Source: S012-109 sp964425105 (GTDB lineage: Bacteria; Pseudomonadota; Gammaproteobacteria; SZUA-140). From it: 31,653 nt of DNA. The DNA is taken from the NCBI GenBank assembly GCA_964425105.1, contig CAYRLE010000026.1:1-31653 (forward strand), given 5' to 3'. The notes beneath the pieces were generated by a model. That model was not told the DNA's origin and made no database searches. It saw only the letters and a program-made list of their open reading frames with translations. Shown piece after piece: positions 1 through 8,163 of this stretch (position 1 is the first letter of the stretch; every line of letters begins with the position of its first letter). The position numbers and the translations under genes were made by a program.

Positions 1-2
1 TC

Positions 3-44
3 CTGGAGGAGATCTGCGCCCATGGCGAGGCGCAGGAGTCCTGA
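3..44 (+). CDS. possible C-terminal end of a gene entering from the left
   Basis: Frame 3 reads LEEICAHGEAQES and then TGA at 42-44. The composition is plausible for the tail of a soluble protein, and the gene would be convergent with the minus-strand lipoprotein at 81-425. Only 13 codons are visible, so no family can be assigned and it may be chance. Confidence 0.25.
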   Translation: MEEICAHGEAQES

Positions 45-80
45 AGGCAGGGCCCGTATGCAGGACGCCGCACCACCACA

Positions 81-425
81 TCACTGACGCTGGTAATAGG
101 CGCCGTTCTTGGGGAAGATCAGACGGGAATGATCGGGGCTGATGTCAAAACTGACCTGCAACAGCCGGGTGGACAGGGCCAGTTCGAGATCCAGGCGCTC
201 TCCACGAATATGATACTTGCCGGGGACCTCCCTGCCATCCACAGTCTGCACCAGGACACTGCCGTCTTCACGGAACAACAGCACGTCTTCATCGTCGGCG
301 TCCGGATTGTAGGCCAGTTCCCAGCGGCCCAGCAGCCAGGCATTGTCATTGCTTGCCGGGTCGCTGCAGGCAGCGAGCACCAGCAGCGCCAGGGTCAACA
401 GGAGCGTGCCTGCGGTTCTTTGCAT
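81..425 (-). CDS. small lipoprotein of unknown function
   Basis: This is a 114-residue protein. It begins MQRTAG and has a short hydrophobic stretch ending in the lipobox LVLAAC, so it should be cleaved and lipidated at Cys and sit in the cell envelope. I chose the start at 425 rather than the upstream Met at 470 because it places the positively charged n-region directly before the hydrophobic core. The mature part contains LLGRWELAY, LFREDGSV and GKYHIRGERLDLEL. This resembles small lipocalin-like or META-like envelope proteins that begin with a 'GxW' strand, but I cannot name a family. It lies 76 bases downstream of the HDOD gene on the same strand and may share its transcript. Confidence 0.75.
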   Translation of the reverse strand: MQRTAGTLLLTLALLVLAACSDPASNDNAWLLGRWELAYNPDADDEDVLLFREDGSVLVQTVDGREVPGKYHIRGERLDLELALSTRLLQVSFDISPDHSRLIFPKNGAYYQRQ

Positions 426-501
426 AGGATATTCTCTCAGTCTCTGCGGAACAGCGCCATTATGCCGCATCAGAAACCGCTGGCATAGACAGCATCGCGG
501 G

Positions 502-1773
502 TCAGGAGGCCAGCAAATGCTGGGTGCTGGTGATCTGTTCCCGCGCCTTCTTGAGAATGGTGATGCTGAGTTCCGCTGTCAGATTGCCTCCCGCCAGCTT
601 GCCGAATGCCGCCACCTCATAGAGGTTCGGCGCCTGGAGCATGGCCGGCGTACCGATAAAGCTGTGCAGTTGGGCTGCCAGCACCACATCGCAGTAATCG
701 GGTTGCGCAGCGGGATTGCGCTCCCAGCATTCCGCCTCGCGGGCCGCATCGATATAGTCGGCGCCAAAACCCCACATTTTCAGTACTTCTTCACCCACGC
801 GGGCGCGCAGGCTGCGGATGGCACGTTCCAGATCTGCTGCTTCCGGCAGGCGGTTGGGATATTTGTTGGCATAACTGATCACTACCAGCGAGCCGGCGTC
901 GTGCAGCAGGCCGATCAGAAAGGCCTTTTCTGGATTGAGGCCGGGCGTCAGATGGCTCAGTACGTTGCTGATGGCCGCGATCTCCAGACTATGCTGCCAC
1001 AATGCCTCCATGCGCTCCTGGTAATGGCTCCTGCGGCAGGTAAAAAGGTCTTTCATGGCCAGACGCATCACCAGCAGACGGGTGACATCGAGACCGATGC
1101 GCAGGACGGCCTCCTTGCACGATACAACCGGCTTCTGAACCTGAAACAGGGCGCTGTTGGCCACCTTGACCACCTTGGCAGCAATGGCAGGGTCTGATTT
1201 GATGAGCCGGACTATTTCCCCGATATCGAGTGCGTCGTCTTCCATCATGGCACTGATCCGGGAGGCCACATCGGGCAAGGTCGGCAACCCCAGCTTACGT
1301 TCAGCCAACTCATGAAAGATATCATAGAGCAGTTCGTCATCACGGCACCCATCCAGGGGAGCGATCTCATTGATGGAGTAGGCATGATCCCGGCTGCCTC
1401 CCGACACGACACCTGACAACAGTTCGTTGCGAATCACCAACAGTTTTGCCGCTGTCAGGGTGGTGGCGGTATATTTCCGGGGGCGCAGGTTGGAGAGCGG
1501 ATTGCGCGCCGCCTCACTCCCACCCTCCACGATCAGCTGACTGCCATCGTCGGCCGTCAGCCTGACACGGCCCTCCATCAGGTAATAGGCCCATTCATCA
1601 CGGCCGCCACAACTAAACAGGCAATGCTTCTTCGCCACCTCCTGGATACCGGCATTGGCCTCCAGTACGAACAACTCGTCCTCGTCGAGGCCGCCCAGGG
1701 GGTGAAAAGCGGCCAGCATAGGGGCGTCTATTCTGGGCTTGTTATTATTGTTATGGGCATCACGGATCAGCAT
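502..1773 (-). CDS. HDOD-domain regulator with N-terminal cyclic-nucleotide-binding-like domain
   Basis: This 423-residue soluble protein has two parts. Roughly residues 15-125 look like a degenerate cNMP-binding fold (WAYYLMEGRVRLTADDG, then TATTLTAAKLLVI). Roughly residues 155-370 form an HDOD domain (LPTLPDVASRI, IKSDPAIAAKVVKVANSA, GLLHDAG). HDOD proteins are signalling outputs related to HD-GYP phosphodiesterases but usually lack their activity. Here the HD pair is retained at about residues 291-292, with no GYP motif. The start at 1773 is preferred over 1818 because AAGGAAGG lies six bases upstream of it. A run of four Asn near the N-terminus is unusual but short. A sigma-54-like promoter lies upstream. 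An EAL protein is encoded nearby, so a link to c-di-GMP or stress signalling is possible but is inference. Confidence 0.85.
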   Translation of the reverse strand: MLIRDAHNNNNKPRIDAPMLAAFHPLGGLDEDELFVLEANAGIQEVAKKHCLFSCGGRDEWAYYLMEGRVRLTADDGSQLIVEGGSEAARNPLSNLRPRKYTATTLTAAKLLVIRNELLSGVVSGGSRDHAYSINEIAPLDGCRDDELLYDIFHELAERKLGLPTLPDVASRISAMMEDDALDIGEIVRLIKSDPAIAAKVVKVANSALFQVQKPVVSCKEAVLRIGLDVTRLLVMRLAMKDLFTCRRSHYQERMEALWQHSLEIAAISNVLSHLTPGLNPEKAFLIGLLHDAGSLVVISYANKYPNRLPEAADLERAIRSLRARVGEEVLKMWGFGADYIDAAREAECWERNPAAQPDYCDVVLAAQLHSFIGTPAMLQAPNLYEVAAFGKLAGGNLTAELSITILKKAREQITSTQHLLAS

Positions 1774-2081
1774 CTTATCCTTCCTTTCATCAATTTCCCC
1801 GGCGCCATGACAGCACATATCATTTTATCGGCAGGCGAGATTTTTCTTCCATGGCCATGCAGGCAAGTGACATTCCAATCAGGAATTGGTATCATAATCA
1901 GTTCGTTACTTTCCATGACCGTCCACATGGGCAGCATGCCATGGAAATTGCTCCGGCAGCCGAGGGGAACAATGTCGGCATTTGCTGATCTATATGATCA
2001 TCCTGAGTCCCATTCCGGCAGGTCACATGCTGCGGCCATCCCCGGCACGGCATCCCCAGATAGCGTGAACCAGTTGACCCC
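1774..2081. other. 308-nt divergent intergenic region
   Basis: This gap separates the minus-strand HDOD gene from the plus-strand FnIII lipoprotein gene. It is lower in GC than its neighbours. I see a sigma-54-like -24/-12 element for the HDOD gene at 1863-1877 and no convincing sigma-70 promoter. No RNA gene or terminator is evident. The lipoprotein start at 2082 has no clear Shine-Dalgarno sequence. Open frames crossing the region are shadows. Confidence 0.6.
1863..1877 (-). promoter_or_regulatory. candidate sigma-54 (-24/-12) promoter of the HDOD gene
   Basis: On the minus strand the sequence reads TGGAATGTCACTTGC. It keeps the invariant GG, then ten bases, then GC, and the TTGC of the -12 element. 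It departs from TGGCACG at two positions. Transcription would begin near 1850, leaving a leader of about 78 nt before the start at 1773. I see no enhancer-binding-protein gene or clear upstream activator site, so this rests on the motif alone. Confidence 0.35.
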
Positions 2082-3122
2082 ATGAGAAAATTTCTTCGCA
2101 CTCCCCTTCTCGCCAGCGCCCTGTTGCTGCTCACCCTGAGCAGCGGCTGCATGCATGAACTGGACAAGCTGAAAGGCGCGCCTCCCCCTCAGCCGCAGGG
2201 ACTGGAAGTGCTGGGCGTGGACGGAGCGGTCCGGATATCCTGGGATGCCCCTGCAATCAACGTAGCCCATGACCTCTACTTCACCCCCGAGGGTGGCGAA
2301 GAAGACATCATCGAGAACATCACCAACCCTTACATCCACCAGGGGCTGACCAATGGCGTGCTCTACACCTACCAGCTGGTGGCCCGCAACAGCGTCGGGG
2401 AAAGCCCGCGCACCCCTCCGCTGTCCGCGATGCCCGTGGTCTTCACCTGGCAGGAGCCATGGACCGTGGTGGTAACGGGAGGCAACTTCCCCCTCTGCAA
2501 GGAGGACGGCGCCACCGATCAGTGCCTGATGATCTCCGAGACCCCCAACAACTGGTACACCAGCCGCTGGCACAGCGGTCCCAAGCTCAATGCCGCCCTC
2601 GAGCAGCCGCTCACTTATCTCAAACTTTTCAAGAACTTTGACATGACCGTCGGCGACACCACCTATACCATGGGAGGCAGCAACGGTCTCAATATGAGGG
2701 TGGAGAATCTCCAGCCGGCGTTCGTGGAAGTCCGCGACCTCAATATCCCCGTCACTGCCTTCTCAGATCTGTTCATTCGCGCCCACGAGACCGTCCTCAC
2801 CGACAGCCTGGCCTACACCTATATCGAAATCGCACCCACCACCTTCGTCAGTGGCAATACCTGCCTGGGCAGGAAGGTGCGCTATATCCTCGCCACCGGC
2901 AGCGACCAGGCGGTCGCCAGCATCCCGCCAGAGGCAGGGCTCAAGATCGTGGAACTGGGTAAGATCGGCAATTTCTTCCGCCACAACATCTTTGCCGATC
3001 TCGACTGCGCCGACTCCGCCTATGCCATCGGCACCCTGCGCCTGGGCATAGAGGGGGCGGCGAGCGACAACAACTGGGCGCGTTTCGACACCATCGGCCT
3101 CATTGGACCGCCACTTACCTGA
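2082..3122 (+). CDS. lipoprotein with fibronectin type III domain
   Basis: This is a 346-residue lipoprotein. It starts MRKFLRTPLL, has a hydrophobic h-region and a lipobox LSSGC, and so should be anchored at the outer membrane or on the surface. Residues about 38-130 form one FnIII-like beta-sandwich (GLEVLGVDGAVRISWDAP, then LTNGVLYTYQLVARNSVGES). The remaining 210 residues have no family I recognise. They contain WTVVVTGGNFPLC, a cluster of Cys residues and a beta-rich composition typical of secreted binding proteins. The gene has its own upstream gap, and 88 bases follow before the EAL gene, which has a separate promoter candidate. A role in binding or matrix interaction is inference from the FnIII fold only. 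Confidence 0.8.
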   Translation: MRKFLRTPLLASALLLLTLSSGCMHELDKLKGAPPPQPQGLEVLGVDGAVRISWDAPAINVAHDLYFTPEGGEEDIIENITNPYIHQGLTNGVLYTYQLVARNSVGESPRTPPLSAMPVVFTWQEPWTVVVTGGNFPLCKEDGATDQCLMISETPNNWYTSRWHSGPKLNAALEQPLTYLKLFKNFDMTVGDTTYTMGGSNGLNMRVENLQPAFVEVRDLNIPVTAFSDLFIRAHETVLTDSLAYTYIEIAPTTFVSGNTCLGRKVRYILATGSDQAVASIPPEAGLKIVELGKIGNFFRHNIFADLDCADSAYAIGTLRLGIEGAASDNNWARFDTIGLIGPPLT

Positions 3123-3146
3123 GAACCATCTAACTGCCTGCCTCGC

Positions 3147-3175
3147 TTGACCTTTCGCGGCGTTCTGTTTAGGGT
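3147..3175 (+). promoter_or_regulatory. sigma-70-like promoter of the EAL gene
   Basis: TTGACC at 3147-3152 is followed by a 17-nt spacer and TAGGGT at 3170-3175. The -35 is good and the -10 is poor. The position, 36 nt upstream of the GTG start at 3211, fits a short leader carrying the GGGGGAACGAG ribosome-binding site. Confidence 0.4.
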
Positions 3176-3210
3176 CCTGCTAATTCATAACAGCCGCAGG
3201 GGGGAACGAG

Positions 3211-3990
3211 GTGAGCCAGAGAGATTTGGACGAAGCGCTGCAGAATGCTGTCCGCCAGCAGGCCCTCCAGGTCCATTACCAGCCCATCATCTCCCTGCGC
3301 AATGGCAGCATCACAGGCTTCGAGGCCCTTGCCCGCTGGCGCCATGAGGGGCGGGAAATCCCTCCCAGCCGCTTCATTCAACTTGCCGAACAAAGCGGGC
3401 TGATCATCAGCGTGGACGATCTCATTCTGCGCAGCGCCTGCCGGCAACTGCGGCGCTGGCAACTGGCAGGACTGGTGTCCCCCGAGCATTTCGTCAGTGT
3501 CAACCTGTCGGGCCGGGAACTGCAGGAAGCCGACTTTACCCGCCGCATCCAGGGCATCCTCTCCGACAACGGGCTGGCAGGCCGCAATCTGCATCTGGAA
3601 ATCGCCAGCAGCGCCGCCCTCGGCGAGGCTGACATCGCCGACGCCCCACTGGCCCAGCTGCATGCCCTGGGGGTGGTGTGCTCCGTAGACGATTTCGGCC
3701 AGGAGGCCACGACGATGCATGGACTGACCCGCCTGCCCGTCGACATCCTGAAAATCGGCGGTGCCGCCACGGCCCTGGGCGATGAAGCCCTGCGCCAACT
3801 CATCGCCCTGGCCCACCAGCAGGGCATCCCTGTTATCGCCGAAGGCGTGGAAGACGAATCTTTCCTGCGCCGCCTGCTCCAGCTGCATTGCGAATATGCC
3901 CAGGGATATTATTTTTCTCCGCCCGTGGATGCCCTGCAGGCAGGACGCATGCTCGCCGGCGACCCGCGCTGGCAAAGAGTCCTGCACTGA
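3211..3990 (+). CDS. EAL-domain protein, probably catalytically degenerate
   Basis: This 259-residue stand-alone EAL domain has no sensory domain or membrane segment. Visible motifs are GFEALARW (E38), VNLSGREL, VDDFG (D160, D161), LPVDILKI, VIAEGVED and QGYYFSPP. EAL enzymes hydrolyse c-di-GMP to pGpG using Mg2+ or Mn2+. Several usually conserved parts are altered here. ELTE is LEIASS, the loop after DDFG reads QEATTM instead of TGYSS, and the Asp after LKI is Gly. Loss of the loop 6 motif and the LKID Asp is typical of EAL proteins that bind c-di-GMP or a protein partner rather than degrade it. The start is GTG, supported by GGGGGAACGAG just upstream. It may act with the HDOD protein encoded upstream, but nothing in the sequence proves it. 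Confidence 0.88.
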   Translation: MSQRDLDEALQNAVRQQALQVHYQPIISLRNGSITGFEALARWRHEGREIPPSRFIQLAEQSGLIISVDDLILRSACRQLRRWQLAGLVSPEHFVSVNLSGRELQEADFTRRIQGILSDNGLAGRNLHLEIASSAALGEADIADAPLAQLHALGVVCSVDDFGQEATTMHGLTRLPVDILKIGGAATALGDEALRQLIALAHQQGIPVIAEGVEDESFLRRLLQLHCEYAQGYYFSPPVDALQAGRMLAGDPRWQRVLH

Positions 3991-4066
3991 CCCCGCCGGC
4001 AAACACAAGATGGCGATAAGCCCCTGATCTGAAAACAATAACAAGACAAGAATCGGTAACGCTTTG

Positions 4067-4075
4067 TGTTATAAT
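4067..4075 (+). promoter_or_regulatory. extended -10 promoter of the CFI-box protein gene
   Basis: TGTTATAAT is a perfect -10 hexamer with the upstream TGn extension, and there is no recognisable -35, as expected for an extended -10 promoter. Transcription should start near 4082, just before a perfect hairpin at 4084-4103. The start codon is at 4137. Confidence 0.55.
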
Positions 4076-4083
4076 CGAGCTTG

Positions 4084-4103
4084 CGCCTGCGAAACAGCAG
4101 GCG
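4084..4103 (+). promoter_or_regulatory. 5'-terminal mRNA stem-loop
   Basis: CGCCTGC and GCAGGCG pair perfectly around the loop GAAACA. The hairpin would lie at the very start of the transcript predicted from the extended -10 at 4067-4075. A 5'-terminal stem-loop can protect mRNA from 5'-end-dependent decay, and that role here is inference. No U-run follows, so it is not an intrinsic terminator. Confidence 0.45.
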
Positions 4104-4136
4104 TTATATGCTCACAAACCCCCGCAACCGAACCCC

Positions 4137-7100
4137 ATGCAAGCCAGCAAAAAGCTCATCAGAAATAGCGGGTTGCTACGGGCGGCGATCCTGGTCGCCG
4201 CCCTCTTTCTGCCTGCGCTGGCTTTTGCCTTCAGCTATACCGTCAACAGCACCGTGGATGCCGTGGATGCCGATGCCGCAGATGGCCTGTGTGCCGATGC
4301 CGCAGGAAACTGCACCCTGCGCGCCGCAGTCCAGCAGGCCAATGCCTGGCCCGGCAGCGATTACATCGTGCTGCCTGCCGGCACCTTCACCCTCACCCTC
4401 AACGGCAATGACGATGTCGCTGCCAGCGGCGATCTGGATATCCTGGAAAGCCTGATCATCACCGGCAGCGGAACTGCCAGCACCATCATCGACGGCGCCG
4501 CGCAGGACCGCCTGTTCCAGGTCTTCGGCGGCACTACGGTCACCTTCGAGGGCCTGACCCTGCAGAACGGGCTCAGCGACGGCAACGGCGGCGCCATCTT
4601 CAATGAAGGCAGTTTGACCCTGCGCAAGGTGCTGCTGCGCAACAACAGCAACACCTTGTTTCTCAGCCAGGGGGGCGGCGCCATCTTCAGCAGCGGGCCC
4701 AATGGCGCCCTCGTCCTCGACCGGGTCACCCTGGAGAACAACAGCACGCAAGCCAGCGGCGGCGCCATCAACGTGGCCAACGGCAGCATCACCATCGATA
4801 ACAGCGTCTTCAGCGGCAATACCGCACTGCTCAACGGTGGCGCCCTGAATTTCAACGGCGGCGTCAGCGCCGCCATCAACAACAGCACCTTGAACGGCAA
4901 CAGCGCCACCGGCAGCGGTGGCATCAACGGCCTGGGCGGCGCCATCTTCAATTTTGCGGAATTGACCATCAACGGCAGCACCTTGAGCGGCAACAGCGCC
5001 CTCTTTGGCGGCGCCATCTATGACGAGGGTGGTCAATCCGGCCCTACCGGCGGCACCACCCTGACCATCAATAACTCCACCATCAGCGGCAACAGCGCCA
5101 CCGCCACCGCCACCGATGGCGGGGGCGGCGTCTTCATCAGCAACATCGCCGCCTTCAACAACACCACCATCACCCGCAATACAGCGGCCCTCAGCGGCGG
5201 CGGCATCGCCATGGACGCCGCCGGCAACCCCCAGAACCAGGGTTTTCTCGACCTGCAGAACTCCATCGTCGCCGAACAAAGTGCTGGCGGCGACTGCAGC
5301 GGCAGCGCCAACATCAGCTCCCTGGGCTTCAACCTGGACAGCGACAGCAGCTGCAATCTGGGCGCAGCCACCGACCTGCCGGGAACAGCCGCCAACATGG
5401 AGGCCATGCTGGCGGCCAACGGTGGCGCCACGGCCACCCATGCACTGCTGGCCAGCAGCCCCGCCATCGACGCCGTCACCAGCGGCTGCGACAACACCTT
5501 CAAGGATCAGCGCGGCGTCCAGCGCGCCAATGGCACCACCAGCGGCAGCGCCTGCGACATCGGCGCCTATGAATTCACCAGCCTGGAGGCCACCTGGGCC
5601 GACCTCGAGATCTCGGTAGAAGACACCCCGGACCCGGTGCTGACAAATGGCAGCTTCAGCTATCTCATCACGGTGACCAACCATGGTCCCGCCAATGCCA
5701 CCAATGTCACCCTCAGCGACAGCCTGCTGACAGCGGGCATCGATGGCGTCAACCTCGGCCCCCTGGCCGCCGGCGCCAGCACCAGCCTCAGCGTCGCCAC
5801 CACGGCCCCGGCCAGCAGTGGCCCCCTCACCAACACCATCAGCGTCGCCGCCAGTGAAACCGACCAGGTCAGCGCCAACAACAATGCCACGGTGGTCACC
5901 CGCGTGGTGAACAACACCGACCTGATGGTCGCCACCACCGCCACCACCACCATCAACAACACTACGTCCCCCGTGCTCCCCGGGGATACCGTGGTGGCGG
6001 GTTTTCCCGTCACCTACACGCTCACCATCAGCAACAATGGCGCCGTGGCGGACAATGCCCTGCTCACCAACGACCTGCCCGCCAATGTGGTGCTGCAGTC
6101 CCTCAACTCCAGCAACTGCACTATTCTCAACAGCAGCCGTTTCACCTGCAAGCTGGGCAACCTCGCCAGCGGCGGCGCGGCCACCATTACCTTCGTGGTC
6201 GTCCCCCAGGCCACGGGCGCGGTGGCCAATGTGGCCTATGTCAACTTCACCGGCGTCGACGCCACCCCGGCCAGTGACAGTTTTCCCATCACGGTGATCA
6301 CCCAGGCGGACCTTTCCGTCACCCTCTCCGGCTCTCCCGCCCAGGTCGATGAAGGGGCGGACCTGGCCTATACCGCCCAGGTCACCAACGGCGGGCCGTC
6401 TCCGGCCAGCAACGTGGTGCTGACAATCACGCTGGATGGCAACACCAGTCTGAAGAACATCTCCGCAGCGCCAGAATGGAGTTGCAGCGGGACCGCCACC
6501 ATCACCTGCACCCTGGCCACCCTGGCGGCCGGTGTCGATCAATCCGTGGTCGTCTTCGTCACACCGCAAACGGGCAGTGCCGGCGCCACGCTCACCGCCA
6601 CGGCCAATGTCAGTGGCGATGACAGCGACCCCGACGGCAGCAACAATGACACCAGCGCCAGCACTACGGTCACAGCCCAGCCGGTTCCCGTTTCCGATCT
6701 GCTGCTGACCATGAGTGACACGCCCGACCCGGTCTTTGTCGGCGACCGCCTGCGCTACACCGTCACCGTCACCAACAACGGCCCCGATGACGCCGCCAAT
6801 GTCACCGTTACCGCCACCCTGCCCAGCAGTGCCGCCTTTCTCGACGCCAACGCTGGCTGCACGGCCTCCAGCAACAACACCGTGGACTGCAACCTTGGCG
6901 CTCTGATCAAGAACACCAGCGCCAGCGTCAACATCGACGTGCGGCCCGATGTCGTCGGCACCATCACCGCGCGGGCAGTGGTGACCGGCGGCAACGATCC
7001 CGACAGCAGCAACAATACGACGACCGAGGACAGTACGGTTCAGACTCGACCTACGGGCGTCAACGACAGTAATAGCGGGCTTTCCAAGGGCAGCGGCGCC

Positions 7101-7394
7101 TGTTTCATCGCCACCGCAGCCTACGGCAGCTACCTGGACCCCCACGTCATGGTGCTGCGCCGCTTCCGTGACGACTACCTGCTCACCAATGCACCCGGCC
7201 GCGCCCTGGTGGCCTTCTACTACCGTCATTCCCCGCCGCTGGCCGATTTCATCCGCCGTCACGACAGCCTGCGCACCCTGACCCGCTGGGCCCTCACCCC
7301 GCTGGTCTATGGCGTCGAATATCCCCTGCCCGCCACCCTGCTGCTGGCCCTGGCACTGGGCGCCGCCACCCGCAGGCGACAGGCCCGCCGCTAG
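4137..7394 (+). CDS. secreted beta-helix/DUF11 protein with CSLREA-type N-terminus and CFI-box C-terminus
   Basis: This is a 1085-residue exported protein. A signal peptide covers residues 1-31 (cleavage after AFA). A CSLREA-type segment follows at about 35-70 (YTVNSTVD, CTLRAAVQQANA). Residues about 145-480 form a right-handed beta-helix with chlamydial-Pmp-like repeats (GGAIFN, GGAINV, GGALNF, GGAIYD), closing with DIGAYEF. Four DUF11 repeats start near residues 487, 595, 723 and 853 (e.g. LTNGSFSYLITVTNHGP, YTVTVTNNGPDDA). The C-terminus has the CFI box from C989 (CFIATAAYGS) through an SPPLADFI segment to a hydrophobic helix and an Arg-rich end. CFI-box tails are thought to be C-terminal sorting or processing signals. 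The protein is probably a surface-displayed adhesin or matrix component. It is Asn/Ser/Thr/Gly-rich with no enzymatic residues recognised. The methyltransferase gene begins 13 bases later. Confidence 0.88.
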   Translation: MQASKKLIRNSGLLRAAILVAALFLPALAFAFSYTVNSTVDAVDADAADGLCADAAGNCTLRAAVQQANAWPGSDYIVLPAGTFTLTLNGNDDVAASGDLDILESLIITGSGTASTIIDGAAQDRLFQVFGGTTVTFEGLTLQNGLSDGNGGAIFNEGSLTLRKVLLRNNSNTLFLSQGGGAIFSSGPNGALVLDRVTLENNSTQASGGAINVANGSITIDNSVFSGNTALLNGGALNFNGGVSAAINNSTLNGNSATGSGGINGLGGAIFNFAELTINGSTLSGNSALFGGAIYDEGGQSGPTGGTTLTINNSTISGNSATATATDGGGGVFISNIAAFNNTTITRNTAALSGGGIAMDAAGNPQNQGFLDLQNSIVAEQSAGGDCSGSANISSLGFNLDSDSSCNLGAATDLPGTAANMEAMLAANGGATATHALLASSPAIDAVTSGCDNTFKDQRGVQRANGTTSGSACDIGAYEFTSLEATWADLEISVEDTPDPVLTNGSFSYLITVTNHGPANATNVTLSDSLLTAGIDGVNLGPLAAGASTSLSVATTAPASSGPLTNTISVAASETDQVSANNNATVVTRVVNNTDLMVATTATTTINNTTSPVLPGDTVVAGFPVTYTLTISNNGAVADNALLTNDLPANVVLQSLNSSNCTILNSSRFTCKLGNLASGGAATITFVVVPQATGAVANVAYVNFTGVDATPASDSFPITVITQADLSVTLSGSPAQVDEGADLAYTAQVTNGGPSPASNVVLTITLDGNTSLKNISAAPEWSCSGTATITCTLATLAAGVDQSVVVFVTPQTGSAGATLTATANVSGDDSDPDGSNNDTSASTTVTAQPVPVSDLLLTMSDTPDPVFVGDRLRYTVTVTNNGPDDAANVTVTATLPSSAAFLDANAGCTASSNNTVDCNLGALIKNTSASVNIDVRPDVVGTITARAVVTGGNDPDSSNNTTTEDSTVQTRPTGVNDSNSGLSKGSGACFIATAAYGSYLDPHVMVLRRFRDDYLLTNAPGRALVAFYYRHSPPLADFIRRHDSLRTLTRWALTPLVYGVEYPLPATLLLALALGAATRRRQARR

Positions 7395-7407
7395 CCGTCG
7401 CCGCGGC

Positions 7408-8010
7408 ATGAAGCAAGGGGGTGACTGGGAAAGCCGCTATGCCGGCTGCGCCTGCCTCTTCGGCAACGACCCCAGCCCCCTGCTCACCGCCTACCGCCAG
7501 TTGCTGCAAGCCGGCATGGAGGCCCTGGCCATAGGCGACGGCGAGGGCCGCAACGGCGTCTGGCTGGCGGCCCAGGGTCTGCGCGTACTGTCTCTCGACA
7601 TCTCCGCCACTGCCCTGCGGCGCGCCGCGGCGCGCGCTCAGCAACAGGGGCTGGCCATCGACACCCTGTGCTGTGATGCCCTGCAATGGGAGTGGCCATG
7701 CCAGACCTTCGACGTCGTCACCCTGATTTTCGTCCACCTGCCGCCCCCCCAGCGCCACCACCTCCACCGCCTCATGCAACAGGCCCTGCGCCCCGGCGGG
7801 CTGATTTTCATCGAGGCCTATCACCAAGACCAGCTGCAGTGCGCCAGCGGCGGCCCCTCCAACCCTGAGGTGCTCTACACCCTGGACATCCTGCGCCAGG
7901 ACTTCGCGGGACTGGAAATCCTGACCCTGGAGAAGACCACCACCCGGGTGATGATGGAGGGCAGCGACCGGGGCAGCGGTGCGGTGGTCCAGTTGGTAGC
8001 CCGCAGCTGA
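7408..8010 (+). CDS. class I SAM-dependent methyltransferase, TehB/TPMT-like
   Basis: This 200-residue soluble methyltransferase begins DWESRYAG with FGNDPSPLL shortly after, matching the usual opening of small TehB/thiopurine-type methyltransferases. SAM motif I is AIGDGEGRNGVWLA, followed by the acidic end of strand 2 (VLSLDIS) and motif II/III-like DVVTLIFVHLPP. ALRPGGLIFIEAY is the usual post-motif. Family members methylate small thiol, tellurite, selenium or other xenobiotic substrates, and the substrate here cannot be read. The start at 7408 is chosen by this alignment, although no Shine-Dalgarno is visible. Translation probably depends on the preceding gene, whose stop codon lies 13 bases upstream. 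Nothing links the two functionally except this spacing. Confidence 0.82.
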   Translation: MKQGGDWESRYAGCACLFGNDPSPLLTAYRQLLQAGMEALAIGDGEGRNGVWLAAQGLRVLSLDISATALRRAAARAQQQGLAIDTLCCDALQWEWPCQTFDVVTLIFVHLPPPQRHHLHRLMQQALRPGGLIFIEAYHQDQLQCASGGPSNPEVLYTLDILRQDFAGLEILTLEKTTTRVMMEGSDRGSGAVVQLVARS

Positions 8011-8040
8011 GGGGCTGCACACCGGGTCTTGAACTGGATC

Positions 8041-8091
8041 TTGGTGGGCGGCGCCCACCCAACTCACCTCCTTGTAGGCGCCGCCCACCAA
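8041..8091. repeat. GC-rich inverted repeat between methyltransferase and arsR genes
   Basis: TTGGTGGGCGGCGCC at 8041-8055 pairs perfectly with GGCGCCGCCCACCAA at 8077-8091 across a 21-nt spacer. The left arm also lies in a smaller hairpin, GGTGGGC/GCCCACC around GGC at 8043-8059. No T-run follows, so it is not a classical intrinsic terminator. It may be a REP-like element or a Rho-assisted 3' end for the gene pair upstream. Confidence 0.6.
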
Positions 8092-8135
8092 ACCATGCTG
8101 ATTTCCCCGACCAGGGAGCCGGTAAAGACACCCCC

Positions 8136-8163
8136 TTGCCATGCCCGGATAGATCCGTATAAT
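8136..8163 (+). promoter_or_regulatory. sigma-70 promoter of the arsR-RND-tauE operon
   Basis: TTGCCA at 8136-8141, a 16-nt spacer and a perfect TATAAT at 8158-8163 form the clearest promoter in the window. It lies 31 nt upstream of the arsR-family start at 8194, and the predicted start of transcription is near 8170. The AT-rich sequence from 8158 to 8195 overlaps the -10 and start point. Confidence 0.65.

Noticed and set aside
4176..7409. A 1077-codon open frame on the minus strand, covering almost the whole CFI-box gene
   Set aside because: It is the antisense of a low-complexity, repetitive Asn/Ser/Thr/Ala-rich gene with high GC. The translated product is Gly/Ala/Val/Asp-rich and has no signal, motif or ribosome-binding site.
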